64,000 bases of DNA from Chrysemys picta bellii (GCF_011386835.1 NC_088800.1:3100001-3164000), one strand, 5' to 3'; shown: positions 11,592 to 24,423, counted from the first letter of the stretch. The notes: generated by a model not told the origin, from the sequence alone. A program made the numbers and translations.

Positions 11592-12299
11592 GCGAACTCC
11601 AGCTAACCCCATAACTAGAAACATTATTGCGAATGCTTAAGAACTTGGGTCCTGATTCTGATCACATTTCCACTAGCTTTACAGAGGAGGGACTCCAGAT
11701 GTACATTGGTGTAACTCAGAAGATAATCACACCCTTTGTATGCTTCCTTATCAAGAAAGCCCCATACGGGAACCCTGTTTATTCCATAAGGGAAAAATCC
11801 AGGGCTTAACAAATGAGCTCCACATGAACTAAGGGCCATCCCAAACCTCTCTGGCTTCTACTCGAAGTACAAGGTGCATTTCTTTGACCTGCCTTCTCTA
11901 ACATGCACACATGCAGATATTATATATTTTAAAACATTCCAAAACAAAACGTTCCCCTGCACACACGTTTCCCCCTGGGGAGAGGATGTGAGAACAAACG
12001 TGACAGATGTTACTCTGATTGCTTAATGCACTGCTGGAAGGTGCTTAGATACTACAGTGATGAGAGCGGTCTGAGTTGGATTAGAATAGAAAGCGCATAT
12101 TCTGAGTAGCAAGGCTTAGGGTTGGACACATGTGGAGGGGGTAGAAAGGAGACATTCTCCCCACCAGGCAAAGGAGAAAGGCCTTGATGTGGCAAAGCAG
12201 TTCAGGGTGTGCTGAAATCCATCCCTATTCAGCCAAACGGGTAAGCTGCTGGGTTAGCCCCATTGAAGTCAATGCTGACACTTCTACGGGTTTTGCATT
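11592..12299. other. Unassigned non-coding sequence
   Basis: A 'cattgaagtcaatg' palindrome at 12261-12274 belongs to the core shared by several MITE relics in the window. Nothing else is assigned. Confidence 0.45.
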
Positions 12300-12458
12300 G
12301 GAGGGGGAGATTCCTATAACCAAAAAAAAAAAGGTTCTGTTTTTGTTTTTTTGATGAGAAAAATTCTATGAAAACAGAAATTTCCATTTAATCAAAAAAA
12401 AAACAACAACCCATTTTTGGTCACAAACATGTGGATGAGACATTTCCTATCAGCTCTA
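12300..12458. repeat. AT-rich hAT-like MITE, probable partial copy
   Basis: The right end 'cctatcagctcta' fits the family end, and the body has the same A-run/T-run texture. The left end is not resolved. Confidence 0.35.
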
Positions 12459-13100
12459 ATCACCAGGGCTTTATTGCGCAACAAATACATGGCTCCGTTC
12501 GTTCGGACGTGGCGCCACTGGAGAGAGACGGTGCGCAGCAGGCAATTGTGCCGGCTCAGTAACAGGAAGCCAGCAGGCTACAGTTTATTCCCTGGACCTG
12601 GCCATAAGCAGCATTTTTCATGTCCCTGCTCAAGTCTTCCTTCCTTTTAAGCTGCATGTGAGCGCTAGCATGTGCGTGAGCGGTAGGCTGGGTTTTACAG
12701 GGCTTAGCCCCTGCTCCGGGAATGTATTTGGACATGTTGCCTTGTTGGGTTAATTATGTTTTTATTTCTTTTTTGCTAAGGCACCCAAGATGCCTTTGGG
12801 CCTGGCAGCCTCGGTATCCAGAGTTGTTGTTATTGAAGGTTTATTAGCAGAGAACCATAGAGTGCAGACTCACAAACTCCCCCACAGGGCAGTCCTTCTA
12901 GACAACGAGGACTGCATCCTTTCCCGCGAAGGTATGTACAACGGCTATGTTCCTGCTCTGAGGTGGGAGTCAGGTGATACTCAGCTGGAGCACCGGTGTC
13001 GGAACCTGGCCCTCCGGGGCATGGTTAAGTGTGACAGCCACAGTTTGGCTGCACTATGTCTGTCCCTCTTTGCCAGCCAGAATGGGGCTGCCTAGTGGGG
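12459..13100. other. LTR-like or exon-like segment, unresolved
   Basis: On the plus strand, 12781-12931 is an open 151-bp segment between an acceptor-like 'ttctttttttgctaag' and a donor-like 'aaggtatgt'. The same frame stays open to 13095 (101 codons from the ATG at 12790). On the minus strand the region carries AATAAA signals (reverse of 'tttattg' near 12472 and 'tttatta' near 12840), suggesting an old minus-strand LTR. I recognise no protein and favour the LTR reading. Confidence 0.25.
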
Positions 13101-13754
13101 GATAGTCTGGTGCCAATGTTTTGAGAGTATGTGGGGTCTTTCAGGATCAGCTAGAACTTGGCCTTAAATTAAAAATCTTAGCTGACGGACAAGCCCCAGA
13201 AGCAAATCGAAGGACTCTGTCTCGTGAGTAGCAGGTGAGAACGTGTCTTGCCACTTAGCCCTAAATCAAGGGAAAAACGTTCTTAGTTCTTTGATTGAAT
13301 CTCATTTTAATACTAAGAAGTACATATATTTCGTATTCTTTTGGTTTCAAAGTCAATGAAGGCATTTCTTAAAAATGCAAGTGACCTTTCCAGCCAAATT
13401 AAAGAGCCAGGCTAATAAAACCACATTTCAAAGGCTAAGAACAAAATAACTAAATACTTCGCATTACCCTAGCATGTTCCAGCTAGAGATTCTCAAGCGT
13501 TTCGCAGATATTAAGGCCAACTCTCTCAGATGTGGACCCTGATTTTGAGTTATTCTGTTGTTGGGCGCACAACCTGAGACACGTGAGGCCTGATTGGCAG
13601 AAGAGCCGAGCATCCCGCAGACTTCAAATGGAGCTGTGGCTGCCCACTAGCGCCTCTGCACATCAGACTCCAGGTGAGGTGTGTTGGATACCCTAAGATA
13701 CCGAGGAACCCGAAAGCAATGCCCACTTTTGAAAATGTGAGTGAGCCTCAGAAC
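13101..13754. other. Unassigned non-coding sequence
   Basis: Nothing recognisable. Confidence 0.5.
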
Positions 13755-13915
13755 TCTCCTGAGAGGTGGGAAAATATTAGGCTTATGCTATAGATGGAGA
13801 AAGAGCCACAGACAGGCTAAGTGATGTGGCTAAAGTGATATAGGAAGTTAATGCTAGAGTCAGGAGATGAACGCAGGTCTCCCAAATACCAGGCCTGCTT
13901 TAGCCTCAGAAATCT
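13755..13915 (-). repeat. MIR-like SINE relic
   Basis: On the plus strand the reverse marks are seen: 'tagatggagaaagagccaca', 'gtgatgtggctaaagtgata' and 'aacgcaggtctcccaaat'. The order corresponds to a SINE on the minus strand. Confidence 0.6.
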
Positions 13916-15819
13916 CTCTTCAGCTTGGCCCCGAGCCTACAAACAGACATAGCTATACAGACATCTATGGGATGGCATCTGTTTGCAAGATTGGAGCTTT
14001 ACTGTTTATGGACTTTCTCAAAGCAAATTAACCTGGGCCTCTGTAATTTAATGATAGCTTACTACAGATGGGCTTAAAAAAAAGAAAGAAATCACATTGA
14101 TTTCTTTGTTGTGGCTGGTGTTTTTAATGTCCCCTTAAAGGAAGGCCATAAACAATTACATTCAATACGTGGTCCCCAACTAATCTGTTTAAATAAACGT
14201 GGCCTACCAACTATCCCCTTTCAACTCTCGATTTACTAGGCCATGGTCTGTACTTCACTTGTTCACTACACTGTGATATTTTCTTTAAACAAGAACTGTG
14301 TGTGTGTTCTTTCAGCCATTTAAAGTACCAGCTATTCGGCATTTTAGATTAAGTTTAAATTGGCTCAGGTCATGTGTGTTATAATTTAACATTTGTTTTC
14401 TGAGCTCAGTAGTCCATTAAAAAAATACCTCACTGCTGAGAACAATTCAGAATGATCACATTTGCTAAAACGAGCCCCAAGATTGAAGAAAGAGGAACAA
14501 AATAACATTTGATACCTAAGAAACAGTGATCCCTTCAGGTCAAAGTTAAGATGCGTTGGCAGCAAGCAATGCCATGTAGCTGCAAAGTCTGTATTATGGC
14601 TGAAGATAATTCAACAGAGGATAATAAACAGTGCAATGAATTCCAGAACAATGATTTGATTTCCCCCCCCCCAATTTTCTTTTAGCGGCTAAAATAAACA
14701 ACTTACATTGGATTGTTTACCTCCCTGACCTCAGTTTGTGCTATCTCAAACTTTACAAGTTCCCTGGCAGAAACAAAAACAAACAAACAAACAAAAAGCT
14801 ATATGGGGGCGGGGGGAGAGTAATATATGAGGGACTGAGTCACTTTCAATTCCTACAGCAATTATCCCTTCTGAGTAACTCAGATGAAGATGGGAGCATA
14901 GTGTTCACTTTGTTATTCAAGCAAAGAAAACCATAACAAGATAGAGTGAGAAAATCGGGGGCAATTGCTGGGGACATATGCAAGGTCTATGGACAAGCTT
15001 TAGCAAGACAATGCTAAATGGACAGCGATGTTTTTCAGACCAGAGGAACTATCGAAATAGACCAGTGATGTGAGGGCTCTTGCTGCCAGGTTACAGCAGA
15101 TAGAATGGGAATCTGCAGCCCACTGGACTGCTGTGGAATTGGATAGGAGCATGCCTTTGATGGGGACTGACTGCAAGACATCCGCTTCAGATTAACTCTG
15201 ACATCGACTCTGGGGATATGGGCCACAACTGTCAAACTCGCGTGCCTGTTGGTAGGCACGTAAATAGGCATAAGTGGCCGATTGTCATAAGTGCTGAGCG
15301 CTCAGAAGCTCCACAGAACGTCAGACTATTTGTTCAGGGCCCAAGTTTGACAATTTCGCCTTTTGTTTTTGAAGAGGGGGCCTAGTTCTCCAGCAATCCC
15401 TCCCTTCCCCGCTTGTGCTTCAACCACGTGCCCAGGTCACGCATTGCAAAGTCTTTCCCTCTGGACGGGAAGCCTGGTGTTGGCTTCCTGCATAGGCCAG
15501 ATGGTGTGGGGAGCAAGAGAGGCCATTACAGAATACTGCAAGGTTCTCCTCTCTGCCAGTCCCCAAGGGTGCATGGCCCCAACCTACATGTTTGTTTGCA
15601 GCCTTTCCACAGGACATATACAAAGGGGGCTGTTTCCTCTCTCAATACTCACACATAGTTCAACTGAGATATGCTTCTCTTTACAGATCCCTTATAATCA
15701 TCCTGACAAGAAGACCATTTCCATGAAAAAAACCCTCTACCCATCCAATGGACATATGAATACACTTGTCGTTTGCCAAGTTTCTAGCCTCAGGGATGAG
15801 CATCTGCAAATGTATGTAT
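13916..15819. other. Unassigned non-coding sequence
   Basis: Contains C-run and (aaac)n low-complexity tracts near 14662 and 14769. No gene or repeat family is recognised. Confidence 0.5.
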
Positions 15820-15824
15820 GTCAC

Positions 15825-16485
15825 TGTAGCGATGCAGGACTCACCCCTGCGGCGCCTCCTGCTGGTTGTCCTCGGGAATTAGCTCTGCCAGCCTTGGAGC
15901 GCCCTCTGCAGGCCGGTGATCCACCTTGCCACTGGCCCCCGTGTCCCTTCCAGGACCCCGGTGCCCCTTTCTCTAGGTGCTGCCCCCTGGCAGTACCCCC
16001 ACAGTTCTGGGTCTCCCCCTCCCAGGGGAACCCCCACCCACTATCCCCACTTCGCCTCAGTCTTGGCTACTGCCCAGTCCATCTACCCCCTTTCACTAGG
16101 GCAGACTGCAGTATCAGCCACTCATCACAGGCAAAGGGGTTCACACCTGCTGCCTCTGCCTACCCATGGGCTGCCCCCTGCAACCCAGTACCTAATAGGC
16201 CTTACCAGGCCGCAGCCTGGGGCTTTCCTAGGCCGGAGCTCCCCAGCTCCCTTGGCCTTTCCCCAGCCCTGCTCCACTCCAGATACCTGGTTAAGCTCCC
16301 TGCAGCCAGGCCCTTCTCTCTCTGAACACTGAGAGAGACTGCTGAGCTCCTGGCTCCCAGCCTTTTTATACGGGCCAGCTGTGGCCTGATTGGAGCCAAT
16401 CAGCCCAGCTTTTCCCCTGCCACAGCCCTCTCCCAGGGCTGATTTAAGCCCTTCAGGGCAGGAGCGGGGTAACCACCCCACTACA
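15825..16485 (-). mobile_element. Solo LTR, family A, with perfect 5-bp TSD
   Basis: This is the same family as 5232-5926 on the opposite strand, 661 bp long. On the plus strand it begins tgtagcgatg and ends ccactaca, giving TG...CA ends. Flanks are gtcac at 15820-15824 and gtcac at 16486-16490. A good TATA box (tataaaaa on the minus strand, 16363-16370) is better kept than in the other copy. The donor-like 'ggtgagtc' near the 3' end is also kept. A long plus-strand open frame of 320 codons crosses it, but it runs antisense to the LTR and is not a gene. Confidence 0.9.
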
Positions 16486-16490
16486 GTCAC

Positions 16491-17317
16491 CCTTTGCCTG
16501 TTTAGGTAGTGAGAGCTTCAGGGAAGGGGCTGCACCTCCCTGTGTGTTTGGAAAACTCCAGCACATAAAGCATCCGTTCGTCACCAGCATAGTGAACTGA
16601 AAAACAAATTAAGCAACATTTCTGAAAAGAAGGTGCGTACCCATCCGCAGATCCACCCAGCCGTGCTTGGCTTTCCTGATGTAATTACAGTCCTGTTTAC
16701 TTCGCAGCAATACCGAACAAGGGCTGGAGCAATGCCATTCTTATAGGCCTTTGGGGGAATGCGTGGATATGGTGTATAGCTACAGACATTCACTCCCCTA
16801 TGTAGCGACTACTTTCATATGAGTCGTTTATCGTGCACTTTGCACCATCTCACCTGCACTTTGCCCACCAATCCATCTCTGTTAGGGCCACTTCTAACAT
16901 CCTGGGCATCTGAGCAGCTTTCAAAGGCACCTTGGTTAACTGTAAGGCATTCAGAAGAGATCTCACATCCTCTCCCCCATCCCACATCGCATTGCCTATC
17001 TCACAGCCGGACATGGATTGAAATAGCTTCTGGCAATCTCTGAGTCTGCTGCCACATGTCTAACAAGTGTATTATTGTTAGCTGATGGTTTACAACATTC
17101 ATCCTAGCTTTCATATCATCAGTGCTGACATCTATGATGTGTTGACTTGGTCCTCAGATGTTGCCATGGTGGTATGTCACCTCTGGAGGGCTGAACGTTA
17201 TTATTACCAGGTTAGAAAGACATTAGGCAACACCATTATTCTTGATAAGGGTCTGGAATTAGATACCCACCATCTTCTGATGATACACTCTTCCAATACA
17301 GAAGTGGCTATTATATT
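16491..17317. other. Unassigned non-coding sequence
   Basis: Nothing recognisable on either strand. Confidence 0.5.
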
Positions 17318-17343
17318 CACACACACACACACACACACACACA
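17318..17343. repeat. (AC)n microsatellite
   Basis: Thirteen uninterrupted CA/AC units. Confidence 0.97.
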
Positions 17344-17694
17344 GAGCTCAGATAACCAAGGTTCTACCATCCAATAATGGTAATCAAGTTTCTACTGCAT
17401 AATGACATTTGCAACAAATTGTGTAGGTCAGTTTGCACCTGTGCCCAATACATGCTGTATGCTGGTCATGGGAGAGGAGACACAAAGGAGTTAGTTGTGA
17501 TTGCTGGAGCCTGGGGTCAATTCTGGCCCAGCCAGCTGTGGTCCCAGGAGATCACTAATGCTCAGCAGCAGTCTAGCCAGGCTTCCTACCTTCCCCCTAG
17601 GCTGTGGATTGAGGGGCCACTGAAGCAGACGTAGGGGCCAGCTAAACCAACTCTACACTACCCAAGGAAATCCCCCATGGACTGGGGTTGTCTC

Positions 17695-17960
17695 TAGAAC
17701 TAGTTGGAACACTTTTTGATGAAACTCTTTTTTGTTGAACTAGGCTGTTTTGCAAATCCAAAAGGTTTTGCAGGGACGTATTGACTGGGATGGAGCATTC
17801 AACAAGAAGGGTTTCTGAGGCCGAGGGCTCTCTAGTCACTCCTGACCACAGAGAGAGAGAGAGAGAGAAATCGAAACCTGACCTTTTCGATCCAGAAATG
17901 GAGGTTTCAACACTATTCCGTTTCACGTAAATGCTCGGGAGGTTTTGATTTTGTTCTAAA
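17695..17960. repeat. AT-rich hAT-like MITE, probable diverged copy
   Basis: The left end 'tagaactagttggaac' closely resembles the family start tagagctggttg. The right end is not found and an (ag)n tract sits at about 17850-17868. Confidence 0.35.
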
Positions 17961-18454
17961 TAGATTCTGAAACCTCCAAAGCTGACACAAAACGGAGTTG
18001 TCGTCCTGCTGCCAGCTCCAGCTGTCTCTCGCTTCCAGCCTGCATGTGCCACCAGCACAGAGCAAAGGGGCCGGGCCGAGGGCCAAGGCTGAGAGGCTGG
18101 CCTTTGTGCTTCAAAAGGATTTTTGTTAAATGCCATTTGCAAAGTATTTCACCCACCAGAGGACAAATGCTTTGGAGAGTTTGCATATGCGCACTGCCCA
18201 ACGCTATTTGTGCACACAGGACCAGCTCCCGTGGCCTGTACTCCTACATCACTCGGTCAAGCAGAAGTTGCACCCTTCAAGGTTTGGCCCATCGTCCTGA
18301 ACAGCAGCATGAATTAAGGAGGCAGAAGCAGTGCTAACCCTATGTCCCTGGCACCTCAATGCTTCATGTGTGATTCTTTTGCAGTGCATCGATAATAGTG
18401 ATTGAAACACATTCTTTACTTGCAAGTGGATGTGCTTTAGTGCAAGTCTCAGGC
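17961..18454. other. Unassigned non-coding sequence
   Basis: Nothing recognisable. Confidence 0.5.
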
Positions 18455-18745
18455 CAAATTCTGTGGCTCTTTCTCATGGCCATATACTAAGTCTCATACT
18501 CAGTCATTATTCAAGCAAACTCTCATTAAATGAAGGGGAGCTTTGCCTGAGTGACAACTCCAGGGTTCGTCCCCTCTGTTTTTTATCAATACATGAAGCC
18601 CTTTAGAATCTCAGCCTGCCGCTCTTACCCTTACAAATAGTCCTTACTCACATAAGCCTACCCATGTATTCATTGCATAAGAGTTGCAGGAGAAAACGCT
18701 AAACACCAGCTCATCACTTCCATCCTGGCTCTGCTCATGACTAGA

Positions 18746-18896
18746 GCCAAACCCCGCAGTCCTTGCTCAGACAAAACCCTCAGTGACTTCAGTAGGAGCG
18801 TTTCCTGTGCACGAAGGCTGCAGGAGTTTGCCCTAGGATGCTATGAATATGAACGAGGCTGGATGCATAACAAAAATATTAATCATGGAAAATGTA
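18746..18896 (+). repeat. Paired repeat, copy A
   Basis: Shares an ordered run of words with 20259-20395: 'gcagtccttgctcag', 'gtgacttcagt', 'ggctgcaggagttt', then 'gaacgaggctgga' and 'ataacaaaaatattaa'. The first half is a common amniote motif. The second half extends past it. Confidence 0.6.
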
Positions 18897-20258
18897 CTGG
18901 TAGGAAATCCCAGTGAGAGGGTCACATCCTCCCTAACAAATTTGCTACTAACATTTTTAAAAATAAATTCCACATAATTTATACACACACATAAACACTC
19001 AACAGCACGGTGATTAATCGTTGACCATAAGTCCTCGTTCAAACGGCATACATGCTGATACCACAGCAGCAGTTTTTGTTTCCTTATTTCCCTAAAGCTT
19101 CCAGTGATCTTTAAAAGAAACCTCATGTGATTTCTCTGCTGTTTCCCCTCTTTTCCTTTTATCTCAGTGACTGTTTACTGTTACATATCTGCCTCTGGAC
19201 AAAGGAAGGTCTAATTAGCCACAAGCCCCTATTTATCATCAACTACATTTATTCTCTGTTGCAAAATACTTTGCCTTTTTTTTTCCAGCAGGATCTTCAA
19301 CTTCTGCCAACAGCATTAACAATCTGTAAAGTAATGAGGTGCTGTTGATAGTCTTAGACAGGTCTAGACAAAAACATAATTACCTTCTGTGCTGTTATAG
19401 TTCATTAAGGCAGACATGCTGTAGACCAAACCTCCACAACACAAAGTGTGGCTCAGTCCAAAATACTAACAGCATAAGAAAGAATAGACCCCTGACCTTT
19501 CATGATGTCCTGTGGATAGAACCAGAATGATTAATACGGTCATTTCATGGCTTTCTTTCTGAGCAGTTACCACAGAAAATCAGAGCTATTATCCAACACT
19601 TCTGGCCAGGGTTTTATCTGTATCAACGCAAGTCAACATGTTGGGCTATGTTATAAGAGCCTTATAAGATTTCACCATATTGTACATAGAAGATTGCTCT
19701 CAGCATCATTACAGAACATTAAATACACCCAGCTTACCTCATGTGTCCATTTAAAACACAAATTTCTCCCGTCCCAAATATGGAGTGCATTGTCCGTACC
19801 AGAACTGTCAATTATTTCTCTCACCCCTTCCTCAGGGAGACTCTCAATAGGTGCTGCAGCAGCTGCACAGATGATATGTATTTTAATACCCTTCTATATT
19901 TATGAGAAATTCTTTGCAATGAAACAATGGGTGTGAGTCTGTTTCATTGACTCCAGTTTAGCTCCAGTGTAACCGTCTGGAAGTCAGAGGGATTGCTCCA
20001 TTTCTACAGCAGTGAGAGAGCAGAAGCAAGGCTCAACATGTTCATATTTCTATGTAGAAATGGGCCGATTTGGAACTTTTTTGAGTGCCATGAATATTCA
20101 GCTCAAACGGATTGGACCCAATCACCAGGAAAGGCAAACGTCCATTTCCAGGGTTCAGAAGTAAAAATGAGACTGCACAGGACACTCACAAGTCTACTGC
20201 AGGGAATAATCCCGCCCTTGCAGGGAGATGGATCCTGTGACCGATGCTTTTCTCTCCA
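18897..20258. other. Unassigned non-coding sequence
   Basis: A 'tcattgactccagttta' relic of the palindromic MITE family lies near 19947. No gene is seen. The 129-codon frame at 19547-19936 resembles no family. Confidence 0.45.
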
Positions 20259-20395
20259 GCCCAAACCTGCAGTCCTTGCTCAGGCAAAACTCCCATTGAC
20301 TTCACTGGAAGCTTCTTCTCTACCAGAGGGCTGCAGGAGTTTATGATTACGAATGAGGCTGGAAAGATAACAAAAATGTTAACAATAACGGGGTG
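20259..20395 (+). repeat. Paired repeat, copy B
   Basis: Second copy of the 18746-18896 sequence, same orientation, about 1.5 kb downstream. A 12-base gap relative to copy A follows 'ctgcaggagttt'. Confidence 0.6.
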
Positions 20396-20989
20396 TGTTT
20401 TTAAATTGGAAATTAGTCCTTCCATTTCAGATTTGTAAGAGTTCTGAACACGGTCTTACACCTTCTCCCCTTCAGCAGCTGTATCGTATTCATGGCTGGT
20501 TAACTCACAGGCATGCATCAACAAACACGGCTGCCATTCCCCATCCCTCAGAAAGGATTTCATTTGGCCAGCTTTCGTCCAAAAAGTAATTGCAGCCTCT
20601 GTAAAATTCAATCGTGTCTGGGGGGAAAAACATCTACGAAAGCTCCCCAACTCTGGCAAACAATTCTTCCTGATTATTAGAGGAGAGAGACAGATTGCTC
20701 ATGGAAAATGGGAAAACTAATGAAGAAATTTCTATCTAATTAGCCCAGGCTAGAGTTTTAATCAGACAGAGCTTGTTCAGTGAAACCTGTTTATATGTTT
20801 GCCATCATTCAGGAAATGTGTTAATTAGGCAAACACTATTAATGAAGCTCTCCATGTCAGGAAATTTAAACAAAAATGGGGAAAATGACAGTCCGGAATG
20901 ATTTTGTTTAGCTCGGCAGAGAATTGTTCTTCAGTTTCCAAGCTCACTTGCTAGTATGAGGGATGTATGGGCAAAACTTCCAAACTGAG
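20396..20989. other. Unassigned; AT-rich, possibly constrained
   Basis: 20700-20900 has homeodomain-like TAATTA/TTAATTA words and no repeat signature. This could be a conserved non-coding element, but conservation cannot be seen in one sequence. Confidence 0.3.
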
Positions 20990-21515
20990 GGGGACTGAGA
21001 AGACTGGGACTGTTTGCCTTAGAGAGCAGACAAATAAAAGGGGACATGATAAAAGTATGCAAAGTGCTGAATGGTACAGGGAAGGCAGATCAGGCGCTTC
21101 CATGCATCCTTTCACACAAGATGGGAACAAGGGCATGTTCAGTGACATTTAAAGGCAGCAAATTTAAAGGAAATGCTTTTTCATACAACACAGTTAGCCC
21201 ACAGAACTCACTGCCACATGATCTAATTGAAGACAAGAATTTAGCGGGATTTGAAAAAGGGCTGGTATTTGTACAGATAGCTAGATTATCCAGGGGGGAT
21301 AATAAGGATTTTAAAAACAAAAGGCAAGAGTTTTGGAAAAGCTACAACCCTTCACACATGAGGGAAGGAGATAGCCCCTAATGGGGCTGAGGAGGAAACA
21401 GCTGCCTACTGCACCGTCTCTAGCACCTCTCTCTGAAGCAGCTGGTACGTTGTTAGAAACAGGAAACTGAACTAGTTGGACCCGGGTCTGATCCAATCTG
21501 GCAATTCCTATGTTA
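20990..21515 (+). mobile_element. CR1-type LINE 3' fragment
   Basis: The frame at 21046-21330 reads MIKVCKVLNGTG and later NSLPHDLIEDKNLAGFEKG, which is the C-terminal part of a CR1-like ORF2. The 3' end 'gatccaatctggcaattcct' with 'atgttac' is a CR1 tail. It is 5'-truncated and from a different subfamily than 1575-2714. Confidence 0.8.
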
Positions 21516-21612
21516 CTAAATTCCAGATTAGTAAGGAAGGAAATACGGTGATCCAGGGGATGAAGGAAACTGTATTTCTGATGACTGTAACCTTCTCTTA
21601 TATCATTGGTCA

Positions 21613-21690
21613 CTCCCATTGTAAGCGCCTTAGAGCAGGGAGCTGGGGTCCCATTGTGATTGTACAGCACCTACCACAATGGGTCCACTT
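21613..21690 (+). repeat. Old L2-like LINE tail relic
   Basis: Reads 'attgtaagcgccttagagca' then 'attgtacagcacctaccaca', the same pattern as 407-535. Confidence 0.5.
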
Positions 21691-24423
21691 CCTGAATAGA
21701 GCCTTTCCGAGTTGTGGCGGTGATGTGTGCAGTGGAGCCATTGTGAACTGAACTGGGGTCACCCAGTGCTCTTCACGCAAGTCAACGCTGCAACCAGTGT
21801 GGAACAGCTTTTCATCTCTACCCGCCTGGGCTGGATTGAAACTGACAACGAGCAGGATGCAGGCTCTGTTTTCTGTTACCAGTCTCCTGAGCCAGCCAGT
21901 CCCCCCGAGATCTATCGGGTGAATCGACAGAATGAAATGCCACCTTGCAATATAGAGTAGAGTTGGATGGCCCCTCACGGTTTTCTGGCCTAGTCCATTT
22001 CGGATTGCTGAGGTCTCTGAAACAAGACAGAGGGGGATATGTGCCTCTTACGCAGGATCCTTTATTATTCTGAATGAAGAACCTGGTAGAATTCAGATCA
22101 TGCCCCTACAGGCAGTGATCCTCCAGAGGTGCAGCGCTGAGCTGCAGCTGCAGGGGCATTCGGGCTAAAGTTCTTGTCAAGATTCCATTTGTATGACAGA
22201 AGCTTTCCACTAATAAGCATAATAAATTACTTCCCTACCTTCTATGGGCTAGCATTCCATGCAAATTCGTTTGAGCACTCCATCATTATCTTCATGTTCT
22301 AATTAGGTTTCATAGCACTGAGATCTGGACAATACTCGTACAAGGCCATTTGTTATTCCTTAATGATGTCCTCTCTTCACAATTACAGCTAGGAGGAGCG
22401 GCTGGGTCTACAGACAGAAAGGATAACTCATTTTGTTAAACACAACCCTTGATCTTTCCTTTTGCAGCAAAGAAAATCTAGGACTCGCCTCACACTCAGG
22501 AATCATTCTTACCGTGACGTGTCTCAAAAAGGCTCACGCTACTAGCTGCTCAACAAGATGTTTAATCTCCCTCTGTATAGGTCACTAGAACAGGGGCACC
22601 CACACCTCATTCAATAACACAAGCCCATAACTTTGAAAAGGGAACATCACATTATATCTCTGTGATCTCAATGGTGGAAAAATACATCTTGACGTGATCA
22701 CATGCATTACACATTCCTTGTTGCTGGCTTTTTGTTTACATCAGCCTGGCAGAGCCCTTTGCTAAAAGCTTTTCCAGGATGTGCATTTATTTATTTATTT
22801 AATATATTAAAAATTTATGATGTATGTGGTGTATATAATTGGTCTTTTTTTTAAAAAAAAAATGGTGTCCTTTTTCAAGTTCAGGGCAGCATCCTTGAAC
22901 TAAAATGATCAATGGGATAATATATTATGTTGGTGTTTTTTTCAAACTTGCCATTTTTGATGGATGTAAACACATTAACCCAAGTTAATTGTTTCATGCT
23001 AACCTTACATTTGTTCTCTCCATAAGTTGTCATTCATGTCTCAAATCCTCGAAACTCCACTGAAAAGAATAAATCAAAATGAAACAATATGGATACGAAC
23101 AAGAAACTGTTTCTTCATATTGTGCAAAATACTGTCATGAATAGAGGTAAAGGTAGATTAAGACTTATTTTCTTCCCCCAGCAAGAGGCTTAAAATGTGA
23201 TTGAGAGAAGAGATAAATCAGGTGGCATTTATTCCAGAACGCACATATAGTTACAATGTACTTTTTCCTATGGACTCACTGTATTTCTAAAGGCCAATTA
23301 CAAGAGTAGTAAGCAAGCACCGTGAAACAAATGGGTGCTGTCCATGGTATCTCTCAAGTATTAATTTTGTAATTTGGCTCTGGAGCTGTAGTGCAATAAG
23401 AATAAATAAAACTCCAGAGTAATATTTTAAGTGAAAAAGCATAAATGATGCATATGCAAATTCTTTTAGTAATTAATGTTACCAGTTGTATGTCTGGGAA
23501 AGTTACGCTTCAGCTCTGCAAGATGTTCTGATAATTACACGCCTATTTTGTTATGGGAAGCACAGTGCGTAAGATGGTTCACATGATCCAGTTTGATTTC
23601 TTATGACCCTGGGGCTCCAGGGAGTGAGTAGATGGATGGTTCTGTACCACGCAATGCTTATTAAATGTTAATCCAAGGTGCCTTTCCAGTCCTACATTTC
23701 GGAAGGCTACTAATCATTTTCCTAATAATTGCAGAAAGCATCCGGTCCCTTGTGAAAAACATCTTTATTGAAATGAATCCACAAAGAGTTTCCGGCTGTG
23801 GGACTTCTTAATCTTTCAAACACTATGGACCTCTGCAACACTATGCAGTTGAGCACGACCACTGACTATTTTGCAGAATCAAAAATGAAAGGAACAGTCT
23901 ATTATACCAAACCCAGGACGTTATTTGTTTCAAAAAAAGTCTTATTCTTCAGTGCAAAAGAGAGTTTTCTATTGGTGCCAAACAGAAATTTCTGAAAACT
24001 AGGAATGTACTGATGAGACTGAAAATAATTATGTAGCTTGCTATTCTGTTTATATTATTGCTTTAAAATAAGTGAGGTCTCAGCTTGCAAAGCCTACACA
24101 TTACTTGAGAAAGCACCCCCTGGAACCTTAGAAATTGGAAAGAGACAGCTTGAATGTAGCCAACATTTAATATGTTGTGCTGTTGCTAAGAGATTATAAT
24201 GAATGGCGATGCTAGATAATTTTTCCTAATAATTACACTGGCAAAATACAATTTGCAGATGAGATATCTAAAGGCCCAAATGTTTAAAAGTATGTGTCCC
24301 CAAATTGTTCATGCAAGGGTTATAGGAGCACACAATTCACTGGTTTCAGCATGCACAGCCAGTGTGTTGCTTGTGCAAAAGCGTTTGTAATTTTAAAGTT
24401 TTGCACCTAAGCAGTTTTAGGGT
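21691..24423. other. Long unassigned tract, partly AT-rich
   Basis: No exon or repeat family is recognised over 2.7 kb. A (ttta)n run lies near 22786-22801. Octamer-like atgcaaat and taattaat words lie at 23454-23476. The lack of repeats makes this one of the better candidates for conserved regulatory DNA. Confidence 0.35.

Noticed and set aside
15363..16325. 320-codon plus-strand open frame
   Set aside because: Most of it lies antisense across the GC-rich solo LTR 15825-16485. The composition is proline/serine-rich with no domain, and the frame is explained by the lack of AT-rich stop codons.
17687..18008. 8-bp-like flanks gttgtctc and gttgtcgt around a MITE copy
   Set aside because: The right end does not show the expected terminal inverted repeat at that position, so the match is probably chance.
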